Numbered from the stretch's first letter, positions 45,344 through 54,635 are shown. The stretch is DNA of 64,000 nt from Fuscovulum sp. (GCA_035192965.1 CP136571.1:330501-394500), one strand, 5' to 3'. Program-made: numbers and translations. Notes: generated by a model not told the origin, from the letters alone.

Positions 45344-48300
45344 TTATCCCCGCAGCAGCATTTTGAGCGCGTGAAGCAGTTCCTTTCTCTTGAAGGGCTT
45401 GGCGAGATGTGTGTCAAAGCCCCCCATGATGTAATCGGCAACCTGATGGGGCATGGCATTGGCTGTAACCGCGACAGCCGGAACAGGGCCAAGTTGCAGG
45501 TCTGATTCGCGGTCGCGGATTGTGGCCAGCGCACGCGTTCCATCCAGAACCGGCATGGTGATATCCAGCAGCAAAAGATCAAACGGAACAGCGTCCGTCC
45601 GGGCGCGTTCCCATGCGTCAATCGCCTCTTGCCCGTTTTCGACCATCGTCAGGATCACGCCGGTCTGGGCCAGCATTTCCGACAGAACAAGGCGGTTTGT
45701 CAGGTTGTCGTCGGCGATCAGCAGCTTGCGCCCGGCCAGCGAAGACACGTCCAGATCCACCTCAGGTTCGGGCGGTGCCAACAGGCTGGGGTCGGCTTCG
45801 GGCAGGGGGATGATGACGCGCACATCCGTGCCGATGCCGGGATTGCTTTGCATCGTGATCATGCCGCCCATCAGCAGCACCAGTTGCCGCACGATGGAAA
45901 GGCCCAGCCCGGTGCCGCCAAAACGCCGCGTCATCGACCCGTCAGCCTGTTCGAAACTTTCGAACACGCGCGACAGTTGCGACTCGGTCATGCCGACGCC
46001 GGTATCACTGATATCGATCGTCACCGGCTTGCCGGGGCGGCAGGACAGCTTCAGCCGGATGCGCCCGGATTCGGTAAACTTGATCGCATTGCTCAGCAGG
46101 TTGTTCAAAACCTGAGTCAACCTGTGCGGGTCTCCCATGCGGGGAAGGTCGGCCCCCGCGCTAAGCAGAACCTGCAGGTCCAGACCCTTTTCTTCGGCCT
46201 TCACGCGGTGCAACGCTTCGACCTGGGTCAGCAGCTCTGACAGCACGATCGGCACCACCTCAAGTTCCATTTTGCCGGCTTCGATCTTTGACATGTCGAG
46301 GATCGAGTTCAGCACCGTCAGCAAGGTTTCGCCCGACTGGCGGATCGTAGAGACCATGCGAAGCTTTTCTGGTGTCTTCACCAGGCCGTGCAGGATTTCC
46401 GCCATCCCCAACACGCCGTTCAGGGGGGTGCGGATCTCATGGCTCATGTTGGCAAGGAAGATGGATTTTGCCCGGCTCATCTCTTCGGCTTTGGCGCGCG
46501 CCTCTTCCAGCCGCGCGGTCGAGGCCAGTTCATCGGTGATGTCAGAGAAGGACACCACGACATGCTGTTCGCCATCAGCCTGGGTCAGCGGCACGGCATT
46601 GGCCGAAAGCACGCGGCGCTGGCCGTCGCTCAAATGCACGGCAAAGCGGATGTCGCGCACGATGCCGCCTTTGGCCAAAGCCTGTCGGAAGGGCAGTTCC
46701 TCTTCGCGCAGCGGATTCCCATCCACGCATTGCAGCTTCCAGCTTGGGTCGTTGTAGCGCAGTCCACGCAAAAGCGACCGTTCCAGCCGCAGGATGCGTT
46801 CGGCCTCTTGGTTGGCATAGGTGATCTCGCCGCGTTCGTTCATCACCGTCAGCGCAGCGATGGAGGTATCCATCACTTCTGACAAATAGGCACGGCCTGC
46901 TTGCAACTGGCGTTCCAGCCGCTTGCGTTCCGAAAGGTCAAGATGCACGCCCGCCATCACCATGGGTTCGCCATTCGGCCCCCATTCGGTGACGCGCGAC
47001 CGCGACAGGATCCAGATGTAATGGCCATCATCATGCCGCATCCGGAATTCAAGCTGGCTGAATCCATCGCCGACATCGGCATATTGCTGCTTGGGATCGG
47101 GCAGCTTTGTCAGATCGTCGGGATGCACAAGTTCCAGAAAATCGGAAAACGCGAAATCGGCGGGCGCGTCTGCATCCCTGCCCAGCATCTCGGCCCATTT
47201 GCCACCGACATGCAGGGTGTTGGATTTCATGTTCCATTCCCAGATGCCGACATCCGCCCCTTCCATGATGCCGCGCAGATGACGCTCGGCGCGGTCACGT
47301 TCGGCCAGCGCTGCGGAAAGCTCGCGGTTTGCCGCGTCCAGCGCCTCGATCTGGTTACGCCGCGCGGTGACGTCGATGCCCACCGCCACGATACCCCCAT
47401 CCGACGTGCGCGTGTGGATGCGCCGCACCCAACGCCCCGACGGATGCTTCACCTCATCCGCGGCACTTGGCTTGCGGAAGGTTCGAAGGCGGTTCTCAAC
47501 CCATTCCTCCGCGCTGATCGATGGGTCATCGGGCCCGTACAGGCCCAGTTCCACGCCCTTGGCAAGGATGGCACCCAGCTTCACGCCCGGCTGCACATGG
47601 GGAACAAGCTGGGGGAACATGTTGAAATAGGCCGGGTTAGCGATCACCAGACGCTCATTTTCGTCCAGGATCATCACGCCATCAGGAAGGGCAAACACCG
47701 CATTCTTCAGCCGCTCGCGCGCTTCTGTCGCGCTTTCGGCCAGCTGAGCCATGGCAGCCTCTTGCGCCTTGATCTGGGTTACCACTGTTTCGATCGTGGC
47801 AAATCCTGCCAGTTCACCCGCAGAATCATGCAGCGGGATCACGTTGAAATCGATCCAGTAGCGATTTCCGTCCCGGTCCTGATTGACGGTCTGGCCCGTA
47901 TACGGCTGGCGCCGACGGATCGCCTCGGCAACGGCAGAGGCATTGCTGCGGTCTTCGCCCGCGACGCGGACGACATCACCCAGATATTTTCCGCGAATCT
48001 CGTCCAGCCGCCACTTTGTCTGCTTTTCAAAGGCCGCGTTGCACCAGACGATGTTTTCATCCAGATCGGTGATGCAGACGAGGTTCGACATCGTCTCGAC
48101 GATCTTGCCCAGCTGGACCAACTCATCGCGCATCCGCGTGTCGGCGGTCACGTCGCGCACAAGGAAGATGACATTCGACCGTTGGCCTGGCCCATCCGCC
48201 GGTTTCAGCGCGCCGGTCAGTTCAAACCAATGCGGCCCGTCCGGAAGATCCAGCCGATAGCGCACACCTTCAACCCGGCCCTTTTCCAGCGCCGTGTCCA

Positions 48301-49072
48301 GCGCACGCTGCACAACGCGGGTGACATCGGGGGGCAGCAAGGTCCCGAAATGGCGCCCGCGAAGGTTTTCCGGGGGGGCGGCCATCAACTGGGGCGGGCC
48401 GGCGGCGAATTCTGCAAAGTGACCATCAGCCGTCACTTCGAACAACAGGTCGGGCAGCGCGGCGAGCGTCGCCTCAAGCCGCCGGGCGGTGTTTAGATGC
48501 GCGCGTTCCACCTCACGCCGTGCAATGACGGTTTCCAGAACCTCGGCGGCGGCTTTCATCCGGTCAAGCAGAACAGGTTCAAGACCCTGCAGCGGTTCGG
48601 GGAAGGCAAAGGCCAGCACGCCGATCAGGGTGGCATCCCCGTTGATGGGCAGCGCAAGGATCGACTTTGCCCAAGCTTGCGCGCGAAGGGGCGAATCCGC
48701 GGGTAGGACAGCAAGATCGGCAATCAAAAGCGGCTGGTTCTGCTCCAGCACGGCCCGCCCAGCGCCAAGCATATAGGCCGGCGGGCAGGACAAAGATGGC
48801 AACCCGGGTGCGGCATAGGCATGTGTCGCCGTCAGATACGCGCCATCAAGACGAAACAAAGACCCCCAGCCGGCACCGACATGCGTGCAAAGCTGGCCAA
48901 TGGCCTGCGACACCGCCTTGTCCAGATCGGCGAGTGGTGTCCGCACAAGCTCGTTGAGCATGCGAACGAGAGAGATTTCGTCGGGCAAACATGACCTCCC
49001 GAATCGCGGACAAGGAACATCCCTCGCCGCTTCACCCCCGTGGCTCTTATTCATTAACAAAGGGAAAAGCAC
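45344..49072 (-). CDS. Large hybrid sensor kinase (GAF, multiple PAS, HK, REC)
   Basis: A 1242-aa kinase without predicted membrane helices. A GAF-like domain (about 35-190) is followed by about five PAS or PAS-like modules (roughly 205-320, 325-450, 460-590, 590-720, 725-850; for example VRDVTADTRM, ITDLDENIVWCNAAFEK, VMILDENERLVIANPAYF, WEWNMKSNTLHVGG and VMNERGEITYANQEAE). The core is HisKA FLANMSHEIRTPLNG (His878), HATPase_c (NAIKF, DTGVGM, FGGTGLGLSI) and a receiver with Asp1170. The start is uncertain: GTG 49072 (GGGGA just upstream), ATG 49054, or ATG 48961. Divergent from the metal ATPase. Confidence 0.92.
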   Translation of the reverse strand: MLFPLLMNKSHGGEAARDVPCPRFGRSCLPDEISLVRMLNELVRTPLADLDKAVSQAIGQLCTHVGAGWGSLFRLDGAYLTATHAYAAPGLPSLSCPPAYMLGAGRAVLEQNQPLLIADLAVLPADSPLRAQAWAKSILALPINGDATLIGVLAFAFPEPLQGLEPVLLDRMKAAAEVLETVIARREVERAHLNTARRLEATLAALPDLLFEVTADGHFAEFAAGPPQLMAAPPENLRGRHFGTLLPPDVTRVVQRALDTALEKGRVEGVRYRLDLPDGPHWFELTGALKPADGPGQRSNVIFLVRDVTADTRMRDELVQLGKIVETMSNLVCITDLDENIVWCNAAFEKQTKWRLDEIRGKYLGDVVRVAGEDRSNASAVAEAIRRRQPYTGQTVNQDRDGNRYWIDFNVIPLHDSAGELAGFATIETVVTQIKAQEAAMAQLAESATEARERLKNAVFALPDGVMILDENERLVIANPAYFNMFPQLVPHVQPGVKLGAILAKGVELGLYGPDDPSISAEEWVENRLRTFRKPSAADEVKHPSGRWVRRIHTRTSDGGIVAVGIDVTARRNQIEALDAANRELSAALAERDRAERHLRGIMEGADVGIWEWNMKSNTLHVGGKWAEMLGRDADAPADFAFSDFLELVHPDDLTKLPDPKQQYADVGDGFSQLEFRMRHDDGHYIWILSRSRVTEWGPNGEPMVMAGVHLDLSERKRLERQLQAGRAYLSEVMDTSIAALTVMNERGEITYANQEAERILRLERSLLRGLRYNDPSWKLQCVDGNPLREEELPFRQALAKGGIVRDIRFAVHLSDGQRRVLSANAVPLTQADGEQHVVVSFSDITDELASTARLEEARAKAEEMSRAKSIFLANMSHEIRTPLNGVLGMAEILHGLVKTPEKLRMVSTIRQSGETLLTVLNSILDMSKIEAGKMELEVVPIVLSELLTQVEALHRVKAEEKGLDLQVLLSAGADLPRMGDPHRLTQVLNNLLSNAIKFTESGRIRLKLSCRPGKPVTIDISDTGVGMTESQLSRVFESFEQADGSMTRRFGGTGLGLSIVRQLVLLMGGMITMQSNPGIGTDVRVIIPLPEADPSLLAPPEPEVDLDVSSLAGRKLLIADDNLTNRLVLSEMLAQTGVILTMVENGQEAIDAWERARTDAVPFDLLLLDITMPVLDGTRALATIRDRESDLQLGPVPAVAVTANAMPHQVADYIMGGFDTHLAKPFKRKELLHALKMLLRG

Positions 49073-49154
49073 AATATCCCCAAGGTTGTATATGACGATA
49101 CGTAGCAGGGCAGAGCATTCTTGCCGCAGGCAGCAATCGGCGTAAGGTCACCCC

Positions 49155-51056
49155 ATGAATAAAGACAGTCTGCATGATCGCCTGGGTTCGCTGCTGACAG
49201 CACTCACCCTTGTCGGGATGGCATTCGCGCTTTTCGATGCATTCATCGCGCCGTTGCCGCCCACTGTCGCGCAGGGAGCGCTGTGGGTTGTGTATCTGGC
49301 AGGCGGATTGCCGGCGGCGATTTCGGCGCTGCGCGAACTTTGGAAAGACCGCATCCTCGATATTGATCTTCTGATGGTTGTGGCGGCCCTTGCTGCGGCC
49401 TCGGTCGGTGCGGCGCTGGAAGGGGCGGTGCTGCTGACGCTCTTTTCGCTTTCCTCCACGCTGGAACATCGCGCGATGGGCAAGGCGCGCCGCGCGGTTG
49501 AGGCGCTGATGGCGCTGCGCCCGGAAAGTGCCATCCTGCGCCACCCGGATGGTCGCACCGAAGAGGTGGCCGTTGCAACGCTGGTTCCCGGCGATGTGGT
49601 GATCCTGCGTCCCGGCGCACGGGTGCCGGTCGATGGCACGCTGATCGAAGGTGACGGCGCCGTGGATGAATCGTCGATCACCGGCGAATCCGTTCCGGTT
49701 CACAAGACCCCGGGTGCAAGGCTCAGCGAGGCAACGGTCAACCTGAATGCCGTTCTTGCGCTGCGCGTCGAACGTGGCGTGGCTGAATCGACCGTCGCCC
49801 GGATGATCACGCTGGTCACTGCGGCGCAGGCGATGAAGGCCCCGTCCGAGCGGTTTTCCGAATGGTTCGGCCAGCGCTATACCGTGGCGGTTCTGGTTGG
49901 ATCGACGTTGCTTTTCCTGCTGTTCATCCGGCTTGGCTGGCCCATCGACACGGCGCTTTATCGCGCGGCGACGATCCTTGTCGCGGCCAGCCCCTGCGCA
50001 GTGGTGATTTCCGTTCCTGCGGCGATCCTGTCCGCCCTTTCCGCCGCCGCACGGGGTGGTGTGCTGTTCAAGGGTGGGGCGGCGCTGGAAACCCTTGCTG
50101 ATGTGCGCACCTTTGCCTTTGACAAGACCGGCACCCTGACCATGGGCAAGGCCGAGGTGACCCGCGTCCTTCCGTTGCAGGGGGATGAAGATGCCCTTCT
50201 TGCCCTTGCTGCGGGAATCGAGTCGCAGTCCGAACACCCCATTGCCGCCGCCATCCGCCGTGCGGCCGAGGCGCGCGGTCTCTTGGTGCAGCCGCCCCGC
50301 GATGTGACCTCCAGCCCCAGCGAAGGCATTGTCGGCACCGATGACGGCGGTCAGGTCTGGGCAGGGAATCCCCGCATGGCCGCGCGGATGGGCGCGGATA
50401 TCGCACAGGGCGCCTTGGCCGAAATGCAGGACGGGGCCGAAACCGTGGTCTATCTCGGGCGCGGACCGCAGCTTTTGGGCGCGATCACCGTAGCAGATCA
50501 GGCGCGCGAAACATCCCGCGCCGGGCTGGAGGCGCTGCAGAAGGCGGGGATTTCCCGCATACTTATGATGACAGGCGACCGCCGCCCGGTTGCGCTCGCC
50601 ATTGGCACGAAGCTGGGGTTCCAGCCGCAGGATATCCACGCCGACCTGTTGCCCGGCGACAAGGTCAAACTGGTAGATGCCTTGGCCAAGGAGGGACGCG
50701 TCGCCTTTGTAGGCGATGGCGTGAATGATGCGGCCGCCTTGGCGCGGGCCGATGTGGGCATCGCGATGGGTGCCGCAGGAAGCGAGGTCGCGCTTCAGGC
50801 CGCCGAAGTGGCCCTGCTGTCGGACAATATGGAACGGCTGGCTGCCGCGCATCGGCTTGCACGGCGCACGGCGCGGATCATCCGGCAGAACCTGTTCTTC
50901 GCGCTGGGGGCGATGCTGGTTCTGGTGATTGGCGGTGCCTTTTTCAACCTGCCGCTGCCGCTGGCCGTTGTCGGGCATGAAGGTGGCACCCTGCTGGTCG
51001 TCCTGAACGGGCTGCGCCTGCTGTTTGACCCCATCCGAAGCGACCGCCGCGCCTGA
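49155..51056 (+). CDS. P1B-4-type heavy-metal translocating ATPase
   Basis: A 633-aa P-type ATPase that exports a transition metal. It has about six membrane helices, no N-terminal metal-binding domain, the actuator TGES (176-179), phosphorylation motif DKTGT (323-327), GDGVNDAAAL hinge, the SPC metal site in helix 4 of the core (279-281) and HEGGT near the C-terminus (608-612). SPC plus HEGGT and the short length mark the P1B-4 subgroup (CoaT/CtpD type: Co, Zn or Fe(II) export). Which metal is not determined. It is divergent from the big hybrid kinase with an 82-bp gap; no metalloregulator gene is adjacent. Confidence 0.93.
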   Translation: MNKDSLHDRLGSLLTALTLVGMAFALFDAFIAPLPPTVAQGALWVVYLAGGLPAAISALRELWKDRILDIDLLMVVAALAAASVGAALEGAVLLTLFSLSSTLEHRAMGKARRAVEALMALRPESAILRHPDGRTEEVAVATLVPGDVVILRPGARVPVDGTLIEGDGAVDESSITGESVPVHKTPGARLSEATVNLNAVLALRVERGVAESTVARMITLVTAAQAMKAPSERFSEWFGQRYTVAVLVGSTLLFLLFIRLGWPIDTALYRAATILVAASPCAVVISVPAAILSALSAAARGGVLFKGGAALETLADVRTFAFDKTGTLTMGKAEVTRVLPLQGDEDALLALAAGIESQSEHPIAAAIRRAAEARGLLVQPPRDVTSSPSEGIVGTDDGGQVWAGNPRMAARMGADIAQGALAEMQDGAETVVYLGRGPQLLGAITVADQARETSRAGLEALQKAGISRILMMTGDRRPVALAIGTKLGFQPQDIHADLLPGDKVKLVDALAKEGRVAFVGDGVNDAAALARADVGIAMGAAGSEVALQAAEVALLSDNMERLAAAHRLARRTARIIRQNLFFALGAMLVLVIGGAFFNLPLPLAVVGHEGGTLLVVLNGLRLLFDPIRSDRRA

Positions 51057-51229
51057 CCGAACGCACCCGCAAACCCCCGCGATTCCACGGTTCCCAGCCT
51101 GATCGTGACAGGCCCCGGGGCAAGCCAAAACGCGGTTTGCCCAAAAATGCCCATCTTCGGCCCCATCCCGAACACCAGTGGCGGTTCTTCTCTGTCGAAA
51201 TCTGAATGCCTGATCTTTGGGGGAACAGG

Positions 51230-51865
51230 ATGAAAGACGACAGAGTCTGCCACAAGAACAGGCTTGCGCGCCGCCTTGGCATCGCATGGCTCGCGCTTGT
51301 CACTGGTCTCAGCGCGACGACGCCCGCGCTGTCGATCGACGCGCGCCGCCCGGATGCGGGCCTTATTCCGATCAGGGCCGCTGCCAGCGCCCCGTCGGGG
51401 GCCGCGCATCTTTGTGCCACCTATGATTGGGCCTGCGCCCGCACGGGGCAAAGGATCGTGATCGGGGAAAGTGCGCTGGAAGCCATCCGCGCGATCAATC
51501 TGCGCGCCAATCGGTCGATCCGGTCGATCAGCGACATGCAGCAATATCGCGTGGCGGAACGCTGGGCCCTTCCCACGGCGCGGGGTGGCGATTGCGAAGA
51601 CTACGCGATCTACAAGAAGGCCGCGCTGATCAAGGCCGGTTTTCCGCCGGATCAGCTGCTGATCGCAACCGTTCTGGACCGCAAGCGCCAATCCCATGCG
51701 GTTCTGGTGGTGCGCACTGGGACGCAGGATCTGGTTCTGGATAACCTGTCGAACCGTATCGTCACATGGGACAAGACCGGCTACACCTTCCTGCGTCTGC
51801 AAGACCCGCGCGATCCGTCGCGCTGGGTGTCGGTCATGGCCGGCGGGATCATGCCCACCAGCTGA
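51230..51865 (+). CDS. Bacterial transglutaminase-like cysteine proteinase (BTLCP)
   Basis: A 211-aa exported protein: signal peptide (about 1-35), then the BTLCP domain with the catalytic triad visible as Cys122 in ARGGDCEDYAIYK, His156 in QSHAVLVVRT and Asp171 in LVLDNLSNRI. LapG, which releases surface adhesins, belongs to this family, but no LapD or large adhesin gene is in view, so a biofilm role is only possible. GGGGGAAC sits just before the ATG at 51230, favouring it over the upstream Met at 51206. A TPR-sulfotransferase gene follows after about 118 bp. Confidence 0.9.
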   Translation: MKDDRVCHKNRLARRLGIAWLALVTGLSATTPALSIDARRPDAGLIPIRAAASAPSGAAHLCATYDWACARTGQRIVIGESALEAIRAINLRANRSIRSISDMQQYRVAERWALPTARGGDCEDYAIYKKAALIKAGFPPDQLLIATVLDRKRQSHAVLVVRTGTQDLVLDNLSNRIVTWDKTGYTFLRLQDPRDPSRWVSVMAGGIMPTS

Positions 51866-51983
51866 CGCTGGCTTCGGTCTGCAACAACCCGCCAGTGCTG
51901 CGCTGGCGGTGTTTACCTCTGTTGACGTCATGGGGCAGAGCGCGATCTATGCCTGCCACTGGCAAAACAGACGGAACCCACCC

Positions 51984-53381
51984 GTGACCACGCGACAGCA
52001 GGCCCTCGAAGACAAAGTTGAAGACGCGCAAGAGGCCGTTGATGAGGGTCGCTTTGAACTCGCCCTGGCCCTGTGTGACGATATCCTGCGCGCCGACCGC
52101 AGCCTGAACGGTGCATGGAAAACCCGCACCCAAGCCCTGATCGGACTGGAACGTCTGGATCAGGCCTATGACAACGCGGCAGACGCGGCCCGCCTTTTCC
52201 CAAATGCCATCACCCATCGGCTGATGCAGGCGCGTATCCACGTTATGGCGCGGCGATGGGAGCAGGCCACCGCCGCCTATCACGCCATCCTGCGCGACTA
52301 TCCCCTTCACCTCAATTCGATCCGTGAGGTGCTGGATTTCACCACCATTCGCCCGGACGACGATATCTGCCGCCAGTTGCACGCTGCCTCATCCGACCTG
52401 TCGATGAAACCCTATGACCGCGCTTCGACCTGGTTCCTGCAAGGCCAGATCTACATGAATGCCGGGCGCGATGATGAGGCCTTTGCCTTCTTTGACGAAG
52501 GCAATCGTCAGATGCGCGACGTGCACAACAACCAGCGGCTGGAGTATTCCTTTAGCCGCCTGCTGCCGCAACTCGACGCCGCCTTTCAGCGCCGCCATGC
52601 GCCGGTGCAGGCCCCTGAACCCTGTCCGCTTCTGCTGATCGCGGGTCTGCCACGATCGGGCAAGACGTTGATGGAACGGCTTCTCGCCTCGCAACCGGGA
52701 TTGCTGGGCGCGGGGGAAACCTCGTCCATCTACAACCTGTTTCTGGACGTAGATCGGTCGGGTGGGGCGGATGCGACCATGGCGATCCTGCGCAACTTGC
52801 CGGGGCAGCCGATCCGCGGCCATTTTGCAGGGCGCATCAAGCATGGCCCCAAAAAGCAGGCGACCCGCTGCGTGGAAACCACGCCCGGTAATCTGGAACA
52901 GCTGGGCCTGCTTGGCCCGCTACATCCGGATGTGCCCATCGTGTTCGTTCGCCGCGATCCGCGCGATCTGGCGGCATCGCTGTACTTCAAACAGTTCAAC
53001 AAGGCGCATCGCTACACCTATGATCTGGCCTGCGCCGCCCGCGCCATTGCCCGCACCGAATATCTGGCCCGCCTCTGGCAGGACACGATGCCCAACCTGA
53101 TGATCGAGGTCACGTATGAAGAGATGGTCGCCGATCCTGTTGGCGTCGCGTCCCGCGTTCTGGGCCATTTTGGCATACCGGTTGACGCCACCGCGTTGCG
53201 GCAGGCGGCAGGCGACGATGGCAAAGCGCTGAACCTTGCGCCGGGACGGTCACTGGATGGGGTTGGCGCGATCCGGTCTGATCTGATCGGTTTCTCGGAT
53301 CGGTTTGAACGGCACTTGGCCGCCGTCGGACCGGCCTATGAACTGGAAACGCGCAGCCTTGATGCTGCGCATCGGCTTTGA
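51984..53381 (+). CDS. TPR-containing sulfotransferase
   Basis: A roughly 465-aa protein: TPR-like helices in the N-terminal 190 residues (EGRFELALALCDDILRADRSLNGAWKTRTQALIGL; QIYMNAGRDDEAFAFFDEGNRQM), then a sulfotransferase domain with the PAPS 5'-phosphosulfate loop (LLIAGLPRSGKTLMERLLASQ) and the 3'-phosphate motif (IVFVRRDPRDLAASLYF). Such proteins transfer sulfate to peptides, sugars or lipids; the acceptor is unknown. Start is uncertain: GTG 51984 gives MTTRQQALEDKVEDAQEA, while an ATG at 51930 adds 18 residues of unlikely composition; neither has a strong Shine-Dalgarno. A strong terminator follows. Confidence 0.85.
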   Translation: MTTRQQALEDKVEDAQEAVDEGRFELALALCDDILRADRSLNGAWKTRTQALIGLERLDQAYDNAADAARLFPNAITHRLMQARIHVMARRWEQATAAYHAILRDYPLHLNSIREVLDFTTIRPDDDICRQLHAASSDLSMKPYDRASTWFLQGQIYMNAGRDDEAFAFFDEGNRQMRDVHNNQRLEYSFSRLLPQLDAAFQRRHAPVQAPEPCPLLLIAGLPRSGKTLMERLLASQPGLLGAGETSSIYNLFLDVDRSGGADATMAILRNLPGQPIRGHFAGRIKHGPKKQATRCVETTPGNLEQLGLLGPLHPDVPIVFVRRDPRDLAASLYFKQFNKAHRYTYDLACAARAIARTEYLARLWQDTMPNLMIEVTYEEMVADPVGVASRVLGHFGIPVDATALRQAAGDDGKALNLAPGRSLDGVGAIRSDLIGFSDRFERHLAAVGPAYELETRSLDAAHRL

Positions 53382-53385
53382 AACG

Positions 53386-53420
53386 AAACAGCCCGCACCT
53401 GAGTGCGGGCTGTTTGTTTG
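53386..53420 (+). terminator. Strong intrinsic terminator after the sulfotransferase gene
   Basis: AAACAGCCCGCAC (53386-53398) pairs perfectly with GTGCGGGCTGTTT (53403-53415) around a 4-nt loop, with T-rich sequence following to 53419. Confidence 0.88.
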
Positions 53421-53483
53421 TAACGTGCTGCGACGCTTATTCACCGTGACGCAGCCGTGTCTGACCTAGTCAGATCCGCGCGG

Positions 53484-53951
53484 TCATGCAGGCGCGTCGA
53501 ACACCTCAAGTTCAGTATCCGGGAAGGTCGGTTCTTCACCGTCGCCTTCGTCATCGCCCGGGCCTTCCCCTTCGTCATCACCCGGACCGTCACCGCCATC
53601 GCCGGGAACAACGAAACCATTGTCACCTTCGGGCGACGTGCCGCCGCCACCCGGTGCTCCGGCGATAGATCCGGTCGGGCCGATCAGCAAACCACCCAGT
53701 TCGCCACAGGTGTTTTCGACATAGCTCAGAATGCGCGCGAAATCGGCGCGGTCACGGATCTGCTGCACGATCCGTTCATTCAGCGGCTCTTCACGCAGCA
53801 CTGTGCACATGTCTTCGGGCAGGCGGATCGTACGAACTTCGGCGTTCGCTGTCTGCGGAAGGATGAAGAGGGTTCCCATAACGACGAAAGCGGAACCGAA
53901 ACCGCTTAGCATCCACTTGCTGGGAATGTGACGCGAACGACGTGATTTCAT
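53484..53951 (-). CDS. Secreted protein with acidic Gly/Asp/Glu repeats
   Basis: A 155-aa exported protein I cannot assign. It has a basic N-terminus and hydrophobic signal segment (about 14-38, ending QTANA, a likely signal peptidase site), a short domain with two Cys (MCTVLREEPLNERIVQQIRDRADFARILSYVENTCGELGGLL), and a low-complexity tail with tandem GPGDDEGxG units (about 110-140) giving a strongly acidic C-terminus. AGGAG lies 7 nt upstream of the ATG at 53951. A CtrA-like motif is 44-58 bp upstream. The acidic repeat could bind Ca2+ or simply be a flexible spacer; no evidence chooses. Confidence 0.75.
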   Translation of the reverse strand: MKSRRSRHIPSKWMLSGFGSAFVVMGTLFILPQTANAEVRTIRLPEDMCTVLREEPLNERIVQQIRDRADFARILSYVENTCGELGGLLIGPTGSIAGAPGGGGTSPEGDNGFVVPGDGGDGPGDDEGEGPGDDEGDGEEPTFPDTELEVFDAPA

Positions 53952-53994
53952 GACCGTACTCCTGGATCGATGCACCCCAGAGAGTGGGGCGTCA

Positions 53995-54009
53995 TTAATC
54001 TTCGTTAAC
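53995..54009. promoter_or_regulatory. CtrA-like motif upstream of the secreted protein gene
   Basis: TTAATCTTCGTTAAC is TTAA-N6-TTAAC, one nucleotide shorter in the spacer than the CtrA consensus. It lies 44-58 bp upstream of the minus-strand gene start at 53951 and differs by one base in the shared core from the motif at 41328-41341. Confidence 0.4.
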
Positions 54010-54619
54010 GCATTTGCGCAGGAGCGGTCAAATTTCTGCCTTTTTTACGTCTTCTTCCTATCCGGTTTACGCCACACTTCACGCCCTAGGGTATTGTCCG
54101 GTAAAATGTTACACGCCCAGGTTGCATGTTGTTGACACCAGAGGAACAGTCAAAAACTTTTCCAAAACGAATCGTTTGAGATGGAACCAGATTTTGGGGT
54201 CAGACCGGGCCTGAACCCGATTTTGCATGATGAAACCGGAGTTTAGACCGAAACTTTTGCGCCTCGTGTCCTCATTAAGTCAACTTTGTGGCGCATTGAA
54301 CACAATGTGGCGGCACCATGGCGGTGGTCTTGCCTGAAGACAGACCAATCCACCCGCCCGACCAAACCTTGGTCAACCGTCTGATCCGAACCAAACCCTA
54401 TAGATCGAAGGCCACACCCAAGCGGCTTGCCGCCCCGGCCCCGATCTCGCGGCCAAACGCAACCAAGGATTGCACCTTGTCTCACCACTTTAAATCACCA
54501 GTTATGAAAGCAACAATCCAGATTCTGCCTGGGCTGCACGCAAAAGCCCTTCTCGGCCAGTGCAGGAAGGAAAAGTTCGCCAGATTCATCTTGACGGATC
54601 GCTGCGCTGCAGTATGTGT

Positions 54620-54635
54620 GAATGAACGTTCATTC
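54620..54635. promoter_or_regulatory. TetR-type operator
   Basis: GAATGAACGTTCATTC is a perfect 16-bp palindrome centred 25 nt upstream of the tetR GTG start. This size and placement are typical of TetR autoregulatory operators in RND efflux operons. Binding by the adjacent TetR is inferred. Confidence 0.8.

Noticed and set aside
51117..51142. Stem GGGCAAGCC/GGTTTGCCC after the metal ATPase as a terminator
   Set aside because: It has a wobble pair and no T run on the relevant strand, so it is not a convincing terminator.
49047..51287. 746-codon open frame on the minus strand opposite the metal ATPase
   Set aside because: The plus-strand protein has all P-type ATPase motifs; the antisense frame is His/Arg/Gln-rich without any domain.
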